NCBI GenBank assembly: GCA_014529385.2
Contig: CM043944.1
Coordinates: 178,284,240 to 178,348,239, forward strand
From: Adiantum capillus-veneris
Lineage: Eukaryota > Streptophyta > Polypodiopsida > Polypodiales > Pteridaceae
Length of the DNA: 64,000 nt
Direction: 5' to 3'
A model generated the notes under the pieces. That model was not told the DNA's origin. It saw nothing but the letters and a program-made list of their open reading frames with translations, and searched no databases. Both the position numbers and the translations under genes were made by a program. Positions 51,286 through 64,000 of the stretch are shown one piece after another. Position 1 is the first letter of the stretch, and the number at the start of each line of letters is the position of its first letter.

Positions 51286-51467
51286 CTACTCTTCGACGAG
51301 TCTATTTGAGGGTAAAGTCGTCTTGCGAGGTTTATATACTTCAGTGTTTACCTTTGCTTTACCTTTTTGCACAATGGTTGGCAATTTCTTCTTCGCATGG
51401 GTATGAGAATCTTCATGGAGTCTTACCGTTGTTGTTGAAGCTTTTCCTTGTGGCTGAAAGAAGACGT

Positions 51468-54400
51468 TCAGCTTTCTGTCAGAATCAGACTCTCTTTGAT
51501 ATGATGGGAGTCAATTATGTGGAAAATATCCTTATACTCCTCGGTACTCAACTTGAGTACAACTTCTACCACTCCGAAGCTAGGAATCGGTATTTTTGAA
51601 CTTGTGTAAATGATCTCCTCTAGCTTGGTGATTGGCGGCTTTCCCATCATTATCCACGTTCCATAAGACATTAGATTCTTTGTCGCTTTTGTCATAGCTG
51701 AACATGTGATTTTGAGTCCTGTTTCTTCGCATATGCTGAATTTGATCATCGTAGGAGACAATCAATCTTCCTCCTTGTCCCTATTCTTCTTTTGATCTTG
51801 TACTTTTTGAACATTTGACGCTGAACTTGGAAACTTTTTTCCTTTATCTGCTTTCATTTGCACTTTTTCTGGAGTCGGCTTCTTTGAAACAGCTGTTGTT
51901 GATTCTTCACGTATGTCAATGATGACATATTCTTGTGGTTGCTCTGCTTCCTTCGTTTTCACTTTTGCCTCATGCTCCATGATGTAGCCATCTATCTCAA
52001 GTTTTTTGATTTCACACTCACAAACCTCGTTAGCTTCCTTCAACACCTTTATTGTAAACAAGGGAGTTATATCATAGCCATCTTCATCGCAAAATTTGGT
52101 GTTGGTCACCTCATTTATGCACACATCAAGAGTCACTAGTATTTGTTTCCATCCAAAGGGTTCAAATAACTCCTCTGGAAATGGTTCCTTAGTGTAAGAT
52201 TCATCTTCTACTGAAGGCTCTAGGATGCAATCTTCCTTTCTAAGACTTCCACTTTTCAGGAGCTTCGTACATTCAAATATGCACTTTGCTTTTTAAATCA
52301 GTTGTGGAGTTTAATTCTTCCCCCGGGGTTCGCTCTACATCTCTATAACTATGATCTTTGACACTAATTTTGTAATGACCTCTTTGTGTCTCAGATAGAT
52401 ATACCATAGCCCCACTCTTGTACCATTTTGAGCTGACGCATGATGGTTTGCCCAATATGATGTCAAAGTTTCTGCTCTTGTCAAAATTCATTATGGCAAA
52501 GGTATGCTCATACTCTATGCCACATGAGGATACAATGATTTGTTCTAATATTACTCATACTCTATGCCACACGAGGATACAATGATTTGTTCTAATATTC
52601 GTATTGGTCTCTCAATGTATCCATCCGCTACTTGCAGTTTCATTCGAGTTTTGTTAGAGAAGGCTTTTCCAGTTTTTTCCATATTTCTTTGGTTGTAATG
52701 GCATTCTTGCCCCACTATCTAATATAGCACTATCTAATATAGAAACCGTCTTTACGCCTTTGTACTCAAGTGGTAAGGTGGTGTTTCCTTCTTCTCCTTT
52801 ATAGTAGTCACCCGCCTTATTTAATAGTACTGGCTTTGTATGTGGTTTCTTAGGCAAGGTGTCATCCATGTTTTTGTCCGCAAGTTGCTCGTGTGAAGGG
52901 ATTTTCAACCCCATGTTTCCAGTTTTTGCTCATTTGGCCCCATAGATGTGGTCTAATTTTTAGTAGCTTTGAGAGATAAAGTGTGCATTGTGTAGGAGAA
53001 GACATCGATTTGTGCAAGCTCTTGGTATCCATCATTTTGTGTGTGGCTTTCCACTGGGAAGGTACCATTTTAACTTCCGATTTTGTTTTGAGTTCTCTTA
53101 TGAAAGATAGCAAAGTCTTTAGAGAGCATGGTTTACTCTCTTCAGATGCAATAGACCCGGAATCTCCATATAGAGATCGTATATCCCCTGGGAAAAATTC
53201 ACGATCCATGTTTATGTTAGGGTTAGGTGCTAACTTTAAAGTAGCACTACCATCTTTTTGGTTTCTAATTGATTTCCATAAGGATTGTGGCCAACACGGT
53301 TCTGCTACCTCCGAAATTGGCATTAATGCTTGTGAGCCCGCCCATCTGTGGTATTTGCTACTTCCCTTGTATCTAAGGGGGTCTCAACTCCCGGCTTGTC
53401 CTGGATTGTTTACAATACTATGACTTTCCAATACTTGGACTTTTTTGCAGATTAGCACCTTTGTTGTCAGAGCATCTGGAACATGTGGTTCCATAAGAGC
53501 TTGGGCCTTTTGGATGAGCTCCTTGCACATTTGCAAACTCTTTTTTTCATACCCCGGGTGAGGGTACATTAGCCATCTATGCTCCTGGGTTTGGTTGGTC
53601 TTTAACCTAGCATCATAAGCTTTCAAGATCGCATCCAAAGGTTCAAAGATTTTGTCGACCAAGACTGAACCTCCTGAGTTAGTCTTTGACTCTTTATGTC
53701 TCTTTGCGTTTTTCTTGCTTTCTTGCTCTTGTCTAAGATGTTCTCTTGTTTGATTCACTTTAGTTTCTAAAGTTGTTTTCTCCTTCAGCCTCTTCGCTTT
53801 CATTTTGTCTTGTTTGGCTTTCCATGATTTTCTTCCTATTCTCACCAATAAGTTTTCGATTTTTGTTTGAATATGCAATGTGCCTTCCTCAACTAGTTTG
53901 TTTTTGGTAGCTTCTTGAGCTTGAGCTCGACTCATCACGTTTAAAAGAATTGCAGGCTCTACCTCGAATCCGCTTGAAGAAGGCATTACGCCTACAATAT
54001 TCATTGTTGCTTTTCCTTTGTAGTATGGATTTTTAGCACAATGTTGGTGTAAACGATCTGTCCCGCAACCGTCAGAATACAAGTAATTCTATTTGTGGAC
54101 CCTTGTTTGGACAACTTCGTGCCTAATGATCACCTCCGCACTCATAGCATGTACCTTCTTGTTTCCAAGCTGGTGATCCAACCAATGGTTGTTCTGGCCT
54201 GGTAATAATATTCTTTGAACCATATTCCTGATTGGCTATGAACATGAGCGTATTCACATCCATGGAGTACTAGTTTTTCATGGGTTGTGGCACGTGCATT
54301 GACTGAGTGTAGTTGAATACTACTCTACCATCATACTGAAGAGGTGGTTTTTTCCCTATCACACGTTGTGGCTTTGGCTGAGTGCTATACCATGGAGTGG

Positions 54401-55260
54401 GATGATCCCCTCCACAGGTACTACATCTCCTCAATTGAGGTTGTTGTACAATCAGGTTTTGTTTGTAGCCTTGGTTTATTTTTCTAATTACCCCCTCGAC
54501 CACTTGATCCATGATTGGTTCCCATGGAGTTTGAACATCTCTCTTTGTTGTGGGTTTTCTCTTTGGAGAGAGTCACTACTAATTGTGTTGTATGTATCTT
54601 CAGTCACCTCTCCATAGGCCTTGCAATTGCTAACTAGATAAAGAGCTTCTCTAGTGACTTGATCAAATGTCATGCATCCTTTCAAATGTAGGTCTTTTGT
54701 GAGAGTTTCATTCCTCAAGCAATCTCTCATCTTGCGGTAGCTTTGTCATAGGACATCTATCTATGTATTGTTTAAAGCAAAGCAGAGCTTCCTTCACTCT
54801 CTCATTCTTTTTCTGTTTGAAATAGTAGATTTGTGACACTATGTTGTGTTTGATCTTCCTTTTCAAGAACTCCTCTATAAATTCTTGTAAGAGTTGTGCT
54901 ATGTTGGAAAAATAATCTCTATTTAGTGGTTGGAACCAAGTTAAGGCTGTTCCTTCCATTGTCAACCCAAATCTCTCATACTGAGTATGAAAATCTGTAA
55001 TCTGTTCAGCTCTCAAAACTTGTTTAAAGAGAGAGACATGAGAATATGGATCCTCCGACCCATTGTACTTTGTCTTGACATAGTGAGCCACTTGATATGG
55101 TCTTAATCGTTGTGGTTCAATCACCAATCTAACCAATTTGTGGTCTCGTGGAAAGACGTCTCTCGTCCTCTTCTCTAGTCTTGAAGAGAATCTTGGTGGA
55201 ATCCTCTCAAATAGGTGCTCTAGTATCGTTTTTGGCTGAAAGTAAGTAGAGATCGGAACC
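51468..55260 (-). pseudogene. Ty3/gypsy gag-protease block (copy B)
   Basis: Minus strand, in order: a capsid-like gag segment (55136-54708) with YQVAHYVKTKYNG, DPYSHVSLFKQVLRAEQ and ALTWFQPLNRDYF; further gag (54730-54488); a degenerate zinc-knuckle-like RRCSTCGGDHPTPWY (about 54430); and a Lys/Glu-rich linker with GGSVLVDKIFEPLDA (about 53660). A protease-like DSGARMPL (about 52710), with DSGA standing for the usual D(T/S)GA, comes next, then two segments (52491-52273, 52136-51762). The last parts correspond in order and wording to 60557-58867 of the neighbouring copy. Frames change repeatedly and pol is missing, so the copy is dead. Confidence 0.7.
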
Positions 55261-55318
55261 CTTGTATGTGTAATGTTCTAAGTCAATTGGATCAACAAGT
55301 ATATACTCATGTCCATAC

Positions 55319-58300
55319 TTATCTACCATCAAAACTTGCACTCCATTGGCATCTGTATACGTGAATCAAAAAACTGTTTTGTTTCCACTTCTGTGCATAG
55401 ATATGAGCTACAACAGTTAGCCTTTTCTCGTCTAGCTTTTCCAAATCTTCAAGTCTTTCAGACAATTCATGTCCACTCCACACAAGAGTTTGTGCTACCC
55501 TTAAGGTCGGCAATAGAAATTCTACTCGCAGTATGGCATCAAGACCATAAACAAGGTTAAAGGGTGTAGCATTTAAAGCCATTTTGAATGAAACTCGATA
55601 AGCCCATAGAGCAGTATGGAGATTCATTTCCCAGACTGTCCTTCCTGGACTAACCACTTTGGTCAGTACTGAGCTAAGAATTTTATTCGTATGCTCAGCT
55701 TATCTGTTTGCTTGTGGGTGATAGGGTGCTGATTTGTTATGGATAACCATAAACTCATTAAGCAAATACCCTATTACCTCGTTGAGGAAATGAGTTCCCC
55801 AATCACTGACAATCTCTATTGGCAGTCCATACCTTGTGAATACATACTCATATAAGAATGCAGCAGTGGTTCTGGGATCATTCTTTTGGGTTGCTTTAGC
55901 CTCGGCCCAGTTGGTCAAATAGTCCATAGCTACAATGATATATTGAGCTTGGGTTCTATAAGCAGGTGGTTGTATTGGTCCAACAAAATCTATACCCCAT
56001 TTTGTGAAGGTGCTAGCCCCCATCATTGATCTTAAGGGCATGTTGTCTACTCGTGTTGGCATTTTTGCCCGTTGACAAGCATCACACCTTTGAACATATT
56101 CTTTGGCATCTGCAAAAAGTGTTGGCCTCTTTGGCATCTACAAAAAGTGTTGGCCACCATATGTCTGCCATCAAGATTGCTCATGCGGTGGTCTCACTAG
56201 AAAAGTGACCTCCAGCTAATCCAACATGTGCTTATTCTATAATCGAAATATACTCGTTTTCATTTGCACAAAGACGCAAATGTTGATCCTTACCTCTCTG
56301 ATACAATTGGTTCCCAATGAGAGCATAGTCTCTTGATTCCGTTTCAATTGCTCTTTGACGGCATTTACTCATATCCTCAGGAAATGTTCGGTTTGATAAG
56401 TAAGTAACCAAATAGTTACTCCACTTAGGAACATGTGACATTTGAAACAATGTTACATGAGGAATGGGTGGTTGTTTTTGACATTGAGGGCAATCTTTTA
56501 CAAAAGATTGAACATCTCTTCTCATAGTCGGCCAAAATACTCCAAGTCTTAAGATTTGTTGCATAGTTTGGTCTTCCGCAAAGTGAAGTCCTACTATGGT
56601 AACATGTGCTTGACTTAGGTACTGATCCCTTTCTTCAGGGCCAATGCATAAAAGCAATATCCCGTCTTGATTTCTTTTATATAGCCTCCCAGCTAGTAAT
56701 TGATACATAGTCGATTGCTCGATTAAATCAACTATGATAGGAAGTGGTGAATCCACTTGAGCTATTGTCATCAATGACACAATTTTTTCCGACTATTTAG
56801 GTATCATTTCCACGGAGAACAAATAGGCATCTGGTAGATCATCATCTACCCCGTTAGGTGATTCCCCTGAAACAATCATGGACAAATGATCTACTCGTTG
56901 ATGTGTAGTGCCTTTTTACAACCACAGTGAAATCAAATTCAAGAAGAATAATGAACCATCTCACTATTCTTCCCGTGCTTCATGGCTTGTTGACCAAATA
57001 TAACAAAGCTTAGTGGTCCACAAAGAACACAAACTTGTTGGCCAATAGGTAATGTCTACAATTTTTAACGGCATAGATCATTCCTAGTCCTTCTCTTTCA
57101 GTGGTGGTGTAATTCTTTTCTGCCATATTCAGTCGTTGGCTAGCATAAGAAATAGGAAAGTCAATTTTCCCATCTCCTGGTTGGGCTAGTATACAACCAA
57201 TAGCAAAGTTTGAAGCATCTACGTGCACGTGGAATACCTTATCCCAATCGGGTGCTTTCAATATTGGAGCTGAGGTGAGAGCTTGCTTAAGCTTCATGAA
57301 GGATTCTTCACATGCCTCAGTCCATTCAAAGTGCGTAATCAAGCTATACATGGGTTTTGCAATTACAACATATATGTAGATGAACCATTTGTAATATCCA
57401 CAATGTCCCATGAATGCTTGTACCCCTTTAACTGTTGTTGGTCTAGGCAAATCAGCAATGACATGAATCTTTTCAATATCGGTAGCTATGCCATTTTTAG
57501 ACACTATGTGTCCAAGGATTTTCCCTTGTCTTCCCATGAATGTGCACTTTTCAGGGTTTAAGCAAATTCTGTAAAGTCTACATTTCTCGAATACCTTTTT
57601 GAGGTGTTCAAAATGATCAGCTCGGATTGACGAATGTACGCATAAATCATCCATGTTTACTTTCAAGAATTTTCAAAGATACTCTTTGAAAGCATGGCTC
57701 ATCAATCTCTGAAATGTGGCTGGAGCATTGGTTAACCCAAACCGCATAACCTCATAGGCAAATATACCCCATTCTGTTGCAAAAGCAGTTTTATGCTCAT
57801 CTTTTGGGTCAACCAAAAGTTGATTGTATCCTGAAAAGCCATCTAGGAAGCTGTAAGCTTCTTTTCCTGCCACTCATTGTAAAACGTGCTTAGTTATCGG
57901 AAGAGGAAAGTTGTCTCTAATGGTAGCTGCATTCACTTTTTTGAGATTAACGCACACTCGTAATTTCCCATTCTTCTTAGGTATTACCACAATTGGGGAC
58001 ACCCAATCAATGGGTTCAATTTTGTAAATGAATTCAGCTTCCTTTAGTTTTTCAATCTCTTCTTTGATCTTCCTGGCAAATGTTTTGTTATAAGTGTATG
58101 GTCTCTGTCTACTTGGTTTCGCATCATCTCTCATGGGTATGATATGTTGGCATATTTCTGGATCAACACCCTTGAGATCCTTGTAAGACCAAGCCAAGAT
58201 ATCTCGTTATTCCTTTAACAAGCTTAGCAAAAGATTTTCTTCTTCTTCTGTTAGGTTGTTCGCAATGTAAGCCGATCTAGGCTCTTCTCCTGGTTCAACC

Positions 58301-60602
58301 AAATCTACCCTTTTAGCGTTTTCAGGGCCTTCGTAAGACTTGCCTTGTTTCCGTAGTTCCCTAACTGGTTGTTCGATTATGATTTTCCGATCTTGGAGAG
58401 TATACTTTTTGTAATGGGATGGAACATGCATCACATCCTTACCATCCTCTTCCGTGGTTTCCATTTCGGTGGTGTATATCTCCTTTAGAGCTTTTTTCAA
58501 CTCTTGATATTTCTTTTTCCGCTCGACTCTGGTCATGAGTGGTTTTTTATCCTGATGTTCTTCGTGAGCAACCTTCCTTGTTTTTCTCAATGTCTGAGAC
58601 ATTTTTGAGTTTCCGTTTGAAGGATATCTGCCAGTTATTTTGTCCTTGACACAATCATTAGCATCTATCTGCATCAGGAATTGTGTTTTACTGGAGACTG
58701 ATGGCATAGGTCGTGCTTTCACAATTTTAGTGTCCCTCTTTCTTCTATACCATTTTTGTCTTCTTGATTTCTAGTTTGGAAAGTAAATTTTTTTTTTCTC
58801 CCTTCCCCTTAAGAGTAGTTGAGCTCTCGTATGTTCTTTTCCGGATCCCGAATCTTCTGAGGTAGCTTAGTGTTCATCCAACTTATCAGTTGCATCGTAA
58901 TAGAGGTCCGAAAAGACTTGTTGAGCTTTCATCAAGTCCTTTGTCTCCTCATCCTTGTTTTTAATGTTAAGGACTGACATCATTTGGATGGGAATTATGT
59001 CGTAGCCATCCTCATTGCAAAATTGAGTAGGCATAGATGTATTCACACATACATCCATCGTCGCTAAAATTTGAGTTCACTCGAATGGTTCGAATAAATG
59101 TTCTGAAAAGGGTTCAGGTATGTAGGCTTCGTCTGTACAATCCCTTTCTAGGATACGTTCCTCTCGTCTTAAGCTTCCATTTTCTGAAGCTCCGCACATC
59201 CAAATAAGAGTGTCTTTGTTAAGCCAAGATGGAAGTTTAGTTTCAGCCAAAGAGACTGAATCAAACTCTTGGATGGGTGTTTTCAAGACGTCTCTATAGG
59301 TGTGGTCTTTTAGATTGACTCTTGTTATAGATCCCACCTTCTTCAAGTACAGATAGTCGTTTCCCCAATGTTGGATAAGATGTACCTGTCGCATGAAAGG
59401 TCTTCCCAATATGATTTCATAGTTGAGTTTTTTCCCAAAGTCTAATATGACAAAAGTGTGTTGATATTCAATTCCACAGGAGCTGATCTCTTTTTCTAGT
59501 AGCCCTTATGGTCTTTCAATGTGTCCATCAGCCAACTACAATTTCATTCACGTTTGTCTAATGGCTGGCTGTCCCCAGGATTCCCATACTGCTTTAGTGG
59601 CTATGGCTATGCCAGCTCCACTATCCAGTATTGCCATGGTTTCAATGTCATTATACTTCACTGGGAGGGTAGTGTTTCCTTCTTCCCCTTCATAATATTC
59701 TCCGACCTTGTTCATAGGAACTGATCGAATCTCTTTGTTTTTCGTTTCATTTTTTGAGTTTCCCAGATTCTTAGAGATTAACCCCGTTATCCCCACCTTT
59801 TCTAGGGTTTTTTGCAAATCGTTTCATAAGTATGGCCTAAGTTTCAACAGTTCTCCCAAAGTAAGAGTGCATTGGATAGGTGTAGACATGATTGAATGAA
59901 TGTTGTCTACGTCTAGGGTCTGTTTGGCTCTTTTGACTCGAGTGGTTTTGCAAATGATAGATTCATCTTCGTTATCTCCCAAGTAAGAAGGTAATGTTTT
60001 TAATGTCATTGGTTTAGATATTCCTGAAGCCTCTGATCCGCAATCCCCGTATAAGGATTGTATATCCATGTTTATATCAGATGGTAGGTTATCCAACCAG
60101 ACTTCCTCTATAGGAGTCGACTTTAAAGTTAGGCTCCCATCATTAATCTCCCTTACCTTTTTCCATAAGTGTCCTGGCCAGTGTTCCTCTACGAATGGAA
60201 TTCCTTCTAAGGCATCTTCACTGTCCGGCACTATGAGCTCTGATTCCTTTGTTTCAAGGTGGGGTTCTGCCACCACATCGGATTTTGTTTTTGTTTCTTC
60301 TATCGCAAGCTCTTCCGGTTTTGCAATACTTTCAAGCTTGGGTTTCTGTTTTTCCAGCTTTTCTATTTGTTTTCCATGTTTTGGCCCGCTTTAAGTCCTG
60401 CTTGGTAGGCTTCCAAGGTGGCATTGATAGGGTCAAAAATTTTATCAACTAGAATGGATCCTCCAGATTTCACGGTGTCAAAGAGTTGGCGGTCTTTCCA
60501 GGAAGGCGCCGGGCCTCTAGCTGTGAGGGTTTGTGGGGAGACTGTGAAGCTTTTCACTTAAGCGAGCTTAGTGTTTGTAGCAAATACATTGTGTGTAGCC
60601 AT
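55319..60602 (-). pseudogene. Ty3/gypsy protease-RT-RNase H-integrase block (copy A)
   Basis: Minus strand from ATG 60602 (MATHNVFATNTK, quickly stopped). Then the GGSILVDKIFDPINA linker (60480-60420), a protease-like DSGAGIAIA (about 59600), and the 59409-58867 segment. RT starts near 58197 with WVSPIVVIPKKNGKLRVCV, FLDGFSGYNQL and an active site VNMDDLCVHS (about 57655); RNase H includes VHVDASNFAIG and YTTTEREGL. Integrase follows with a HHCC finger (about 56610-56490) and a DDE core holding KWGIDFVGPI (about 55990), EIVSDWGTHF and YHPQANR (about 55700). The RT-RNase H part is one frame broken by stops at 58207, 57874 and 57673. The integrase ends before its C-terminal domain, where gag of copy B begins. 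Confidence 0.85.
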
Positions 60603-60922
60603 TGGGATCTCAAGACTTGTGATATTGTAGCCAACTTGATGAAGTAGATGATGCTTAGTAGTCCCCAACACCGTTTGCAAGCCACCAACAATGCGTCTTT
60701 ATTGATAAAAGAAGGTTACATGGAGTGTATGAGTATTACAAGTGAGGAGATAGAAGGCTTGAGGCGTGAAGTAGCAAGCTCAAGATGTGTTGGGCTGAAA
60801 TTGAGAGAAAGTTTTCCTCAGGGAGATGGCTAGGAGGTTGGGTGATGGCTTGATTATGGGGATTGCTTCAGTGCTTGGTTGCTTGATGGTTTGTTTGATG
60901 CCCAAGTGAGGAGCAAGAGGCT

Positions 60923-60932
60923 CTATTTATAG
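60923..60932 (-). promoter_or_regulatory. LTR TATA box (minus)
   Basis: On the minus strand CTATAAATAG is followed by AGCCTCTTGCTCCTCACTTG, a typical LTR start region. Confidence 0.7.
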
Positions 60933-61033
60933 GTGAGGTTGCCTCTTAAAGAAGATATTTGCTTAGAAATATATAAGGGATATGTGTGACAAGTGTCTCC
61001 CTTTTCAAAAATATCTTGAAATTATTTTCAAAG

Positions 61034-61150
61034 TTTCTAGATCTTTCTCTCCAAGAAATATCTAGAGATTCTTCTAGATCTTTCTCTTCAAGAAATATCT
61101 AGAGGTTCTTCTAGATCTTTCTCTTTAAGAATTATCTAGAGGTTCTTCTA
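61034..61150. repeat. 37-bp tandem repeat, 3 copies
   Basis: TTCTAGATCTTTCTCT and AAGAAATATCTAGAGG form the unit; TCTAG starts recur at 61036, 61073, 61110 and 61147, exactly 37 bp apart. The palindrome TCTAGA occurs in the units. It lies upstream of the minus-strand TATA box, within U3. Confidence 0.9.
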
Positions 61151-61600
61151 GATGTTTTTCCGAATATCTTCTCCTTGCTGCCATAAGCCTCCAAGAGTAG
61201 CTTTATAAAAAATTGAGAGAGAGCTTGGCATACATCATGGATGACATCAAAGAAACTCGTAACCACTTTTCTAAGGGATTTTTCTAGGTCCATAATCACT
61301 CCAAAGTGCACCTACTATGTGTAGAATGACACCTCATGGGGTATATTATGACTAAGGCCAGTTTTGGCCATGCTATACTTGTCATATGCCACCTAGGATG
61401 CCTAGTAGATAGGAGGTAAGTTTTATAGGCTCATTTCATCATGGATCTAAGAAGACGTTCACAAAGAAGCCTAGGATCGAAGCCCATTCCCAACAAGAGT
61501 GACACATCAGACTTCGACTAGCTTTTTGCATGCTAAATAGAAAATGCATATACTTATGCATACTTAAGGTATACACATAAAATCCATAATATTGTAGGGC

Positions 61601-63990
61601 TTAGCTTCCATTCCCACCATGCACGTGCCACGGAACGACATCCACCCCCTCTAAACCCGCACATCCTCCAGTATGTGCCACAGCCAATGTTTGCAGGTTC
61701 GACTCTCTTGGAGTTTCTTCTTCTTCAACTTCACTTGGTGATTCCAAACCTTCATTCTTGCTTACTTGATCAGTCGGATGACTATCCTCTCTTCTTTTGA
61801 ATACGTTGATTCTCTTTCCTGCAATGGGTATCTTTATTTCTGTTCCATCCAATTCAGCCAGGGTGTAAGTGACATTGTCATGTACATACTTGACTATATA
61901 CGGTCCAAACCATATTTTTGAAACCTTTCGCATGAAAGTAAGCTGATTATCAAGACTACTGTCATACACTAAAACCCAATCTCCTTGCTTAATTACCTTC
62001 CTTCTTAGCCTCTGTCGTCTATCAAAGTAGTTCTTGCTTTTCAACCTAGCATTCTTTAATCTTTCTTTTGCAACCTCAATGTCTTCAGGCCTTCTTTCTA
62101 GCTGTCTTATATGCAAGGCAAGGAGCTCTTCTCTGCTAAGCCCATCTTGCCAAGGTAGCACATTCCATGTGGGAATGGTCTCTTCAATGGGCATTACAGG
62201 CTTTTGACCATACATCAATTCTGCAGGCATGTAGCCAGTTTACCTTTCCACCAATACCTTTCCTTTAGATTTGAAAAGGTTGCCCATACACCACGGTGTC
62301 CAGCCCATAGGTTCTCATGAAACTCCTGCATGAGCTTTACCTGACTCTGTTTGTTACATACTACCCTTTGTGGTATAGCACCATAAGTAAGCTTATGGGT
62401 AACCATCCTGCAGAAATTACCCATATGCTTTTCGGCGTATCCTCTTAAACTCATGCTCAGACCAGTCACCCTGTTTTGTTAAAGTACTCAAATAACGACC
62501 AATAAGCAACCAATCTCCTTCATACCCATCTTCTAAAAACAACTCAAGTGCACTAGGTGTGCCAACATCATTATGCTCAACATGGTTAATGGAGTAGAAC
62601 TTTGTGCCTACATCTTCACTATCATCTACCATGTCTTGCTCATCCTCATACCTTGCCCTTTACAGCATATCTGCTACCGAGTTGTCTTTTCCTGCAATAT
62701 GCTTGAACTTGGGATTCAAGGACTTAATGTAGGCAATCCATCTTAGCATGGCAATGTCTGGTGTTGAGAAGCTTGTAATCATTCCAAGGAGTGGTAGAAA
62801 ATCTATTTCCACAACCACATATGCACCGATCAAGTAGTCCTTTTCACACCTTAGTGCTGTAACCATGCCCCACAACTCTCGTTTTAACTGTGGGTAGTTC
62901 CTTTGCCGAGTACTTAGAACCTTGGCTCCAAACCTTACCACATACCTATGTCCCTCTTCGTCATCCTGCCCTATTGCCCATCCAATTCCTGTCGGACTCG
63001 TATCCACTGTCACTATTACGGGCTTTCCACACTCATAGTTTACCTTTCTTAAAGTCGGTGCTTGTTGTAGCAAATCCTTTAGCTTTCTCATAGCCCTTGC
63101 TTGTGCGTCTCCCCAATGAAACTTTTGGTTTTTCCTTAACAACTGATACAAAGGATCTGCTACATGTGCATAATGTGGAATCCATATAACATAAAACACA
63201 CATGCACCAAGAAATCTGTGAACTTCACTCACAGATATGCATACCTCCTTCATCTTTTGAATTGCATCAATTTTTGCTGGACAAGGTCGTCTCCCATTGG
63301 GGCCACACATGTGCCCAACAATCAACACCTCTTTTACTCCAAACACAGGCTTCTGTCCTGAGAGCGTAAGGTTCACCTCTTCCAGTCTGGATAGGATCTT
63401 GTCACAATCATTTATGTGTTGTGCCACAAAGTTGCGGCACCCCTTAGAATCCAAAGCTTCATCTTTATTACTTTCTTCACATCCTTTGATGGGAACATCA
63501 TCAAGAAAAGGCATAGTTACTTGGGGAATAAATTCACGTAAGACCTTATTCATATCGTTCATCATATGTGCAACCGAATTGGTTGCTCCCTGTGGTAAGG
63601 TACACATCCTTACCAAACCCAAAGGTGTCCTCATGGTAGTCAGATCCCTGATTTCCATTGCTAGTTGGAATTGATCATACCTGAGTACAAATCTCTCATA
63701 GAATATATTGCCCTTCCTGCAAATGCTTCTGCAAACTCATCCACAATTGGCCCTGTACCCATATTCCTGATTGTGACTTTGTTGACCGGCTGCATATCTT
63801 GGATGAAGCGCAAAGCTCCATTCTTCTTTGGTACTGTGAACCACCTGTTTGAGTATGGATCACATGAAGGCTCCAAAATACCCATCTCGATCTTCTCATT
63901 TAGCAGCTCAATTAACTTTGGTAAGTGAGCCTTTGGAACTGATATTGGCCGTAAGTTCCAAGGTACATGAGGGATGGTAAAGATCACCAT
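61601..63990 (-). pseudogene. Third Ty3/gypsy pol block (runs off the window end)
   Basis: Minus strand. RT: WFTVPKKNGALRFIQDMQP (about 63830), then TPLGLVRMCTLPQGATNSVAHMM and the active-site region MPFLDDVPIKG (about 63510; FLDD). RNase H-like part: VIVTVDTSPTGIGWAIGQ (about 63010), YPQLKRELWG and HIAGKDNSVADML (about 62690-62660). The integrase zinc region has HENLWAGHRG (about 62310), after which the sequence jumps directly to the C-terminal MPAELMYGQKPVMP (62230), so the CxxC and DDE core are absent. The tail has GDWVLVYDSSLD and FGPYIVKYV, typical of the integrase C-terminus. Stops occur at 62660 and near 63658. This family is clearly distinct from copies A and B and from the element at 1-4529. 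Confidence 0.8.
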
Positions 63991-64000
63991 AGGAGCAACA

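Larger units (their letters stand above)
60637..61509 (-). repeat. LTR (873 bp, minus strand)
   Basis: Read on the minus strand it starts TGATGTGTCAC and ends CTTCATCA, so the ends form TGATG/CATCA. The gag-type ATG at 60602 follows 35 bp later, and pol of another block ends about 90 bp before it. A TATA box and a 37-bp tandem repeat lie inside. I cannot tell which of the two blocks it belongs to, and no partner LTR is visible. Confidence 0.6.

Overview
The window looks like heterochromatic, repeat-dominated nuclear DNA of a land plant with a large genome. The support is several decayed Ty3/gypsy (Metaviridae-type) retrotransposons, a plant-type L1 LINE, GT-AG introns, AT-rich satellite arrays and long microsatellites. 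I see no bacterial gene organisation. The exact lineage cannot be read from the sequence; a fern, lycophyte, bryophyte or gymnosperm is a guess from the repeat and protein families. No tRNA, rRNA or clearly intact host gene was found.

Layout. 1-4.5 kb: 3' end of a Tat-like Ty3/gypsy element (RT, two RNase H-like segments, integrase, polypurine tract, 3' LTR). 4.5-32 kb: a continuous landscape built on one short palindrome-like core (arms TCTAGATTG and CAATCTAGA). The core is arranged as simple arrays (6.6-7.3 kb), an inverted array (8.4-11.9 kb), a higher-order array with a period near 603 bp (14.9-22.0 kb), ~310-bp units (22.0-27.2 kb) and diverged arrays (28.9-30.3 and 31.5-31.9 kb). Three protein-coding remnants lie inside it: two FCP1-like phosphatase-domain copies (5.7-6.5 and 7.3-7.9 kb, minus) and a broken intron-containing gene with a D-G-Q-H motif (12.2-14.9 kb, minus). 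A 3,993-bp LTR-like insertion with a 5-bp target duplication splits the ~310-bp units.

32.3-35.6 kb: a broken gene whose product joins an N-terminal region resembling DUF8039 to a region resembling DUF7869. The latter carries D-N-C and GHTHEDID motifs and is plausibly transposase-related. 36-44.8 kb: a decayed plus-strand LTR element with a coiled-coil gag-like region, then an LTR that has a polypurine tract on one side and a primer-binding-site-like sequence on the other. 45-50 kb: microsatellites and a minus-strand L1 ORF2 relic. 50.4-64 kb: a plus-strand gag fragment followed by three minus-strand Ty3/gypsy blocks, one LTR (60.6-61.5 kb) and a pol block that runs off the window end.

The retroelement parts are ordinary dead transposons. 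The unusual content is the 25-kb landscape sharing one palindromic core, in which unrelated protein genes sit and where a gene is flanked by arrays in opposite orientation. I suggest, as inference only, a composite mobile or satellite system that has captured or carries genes.
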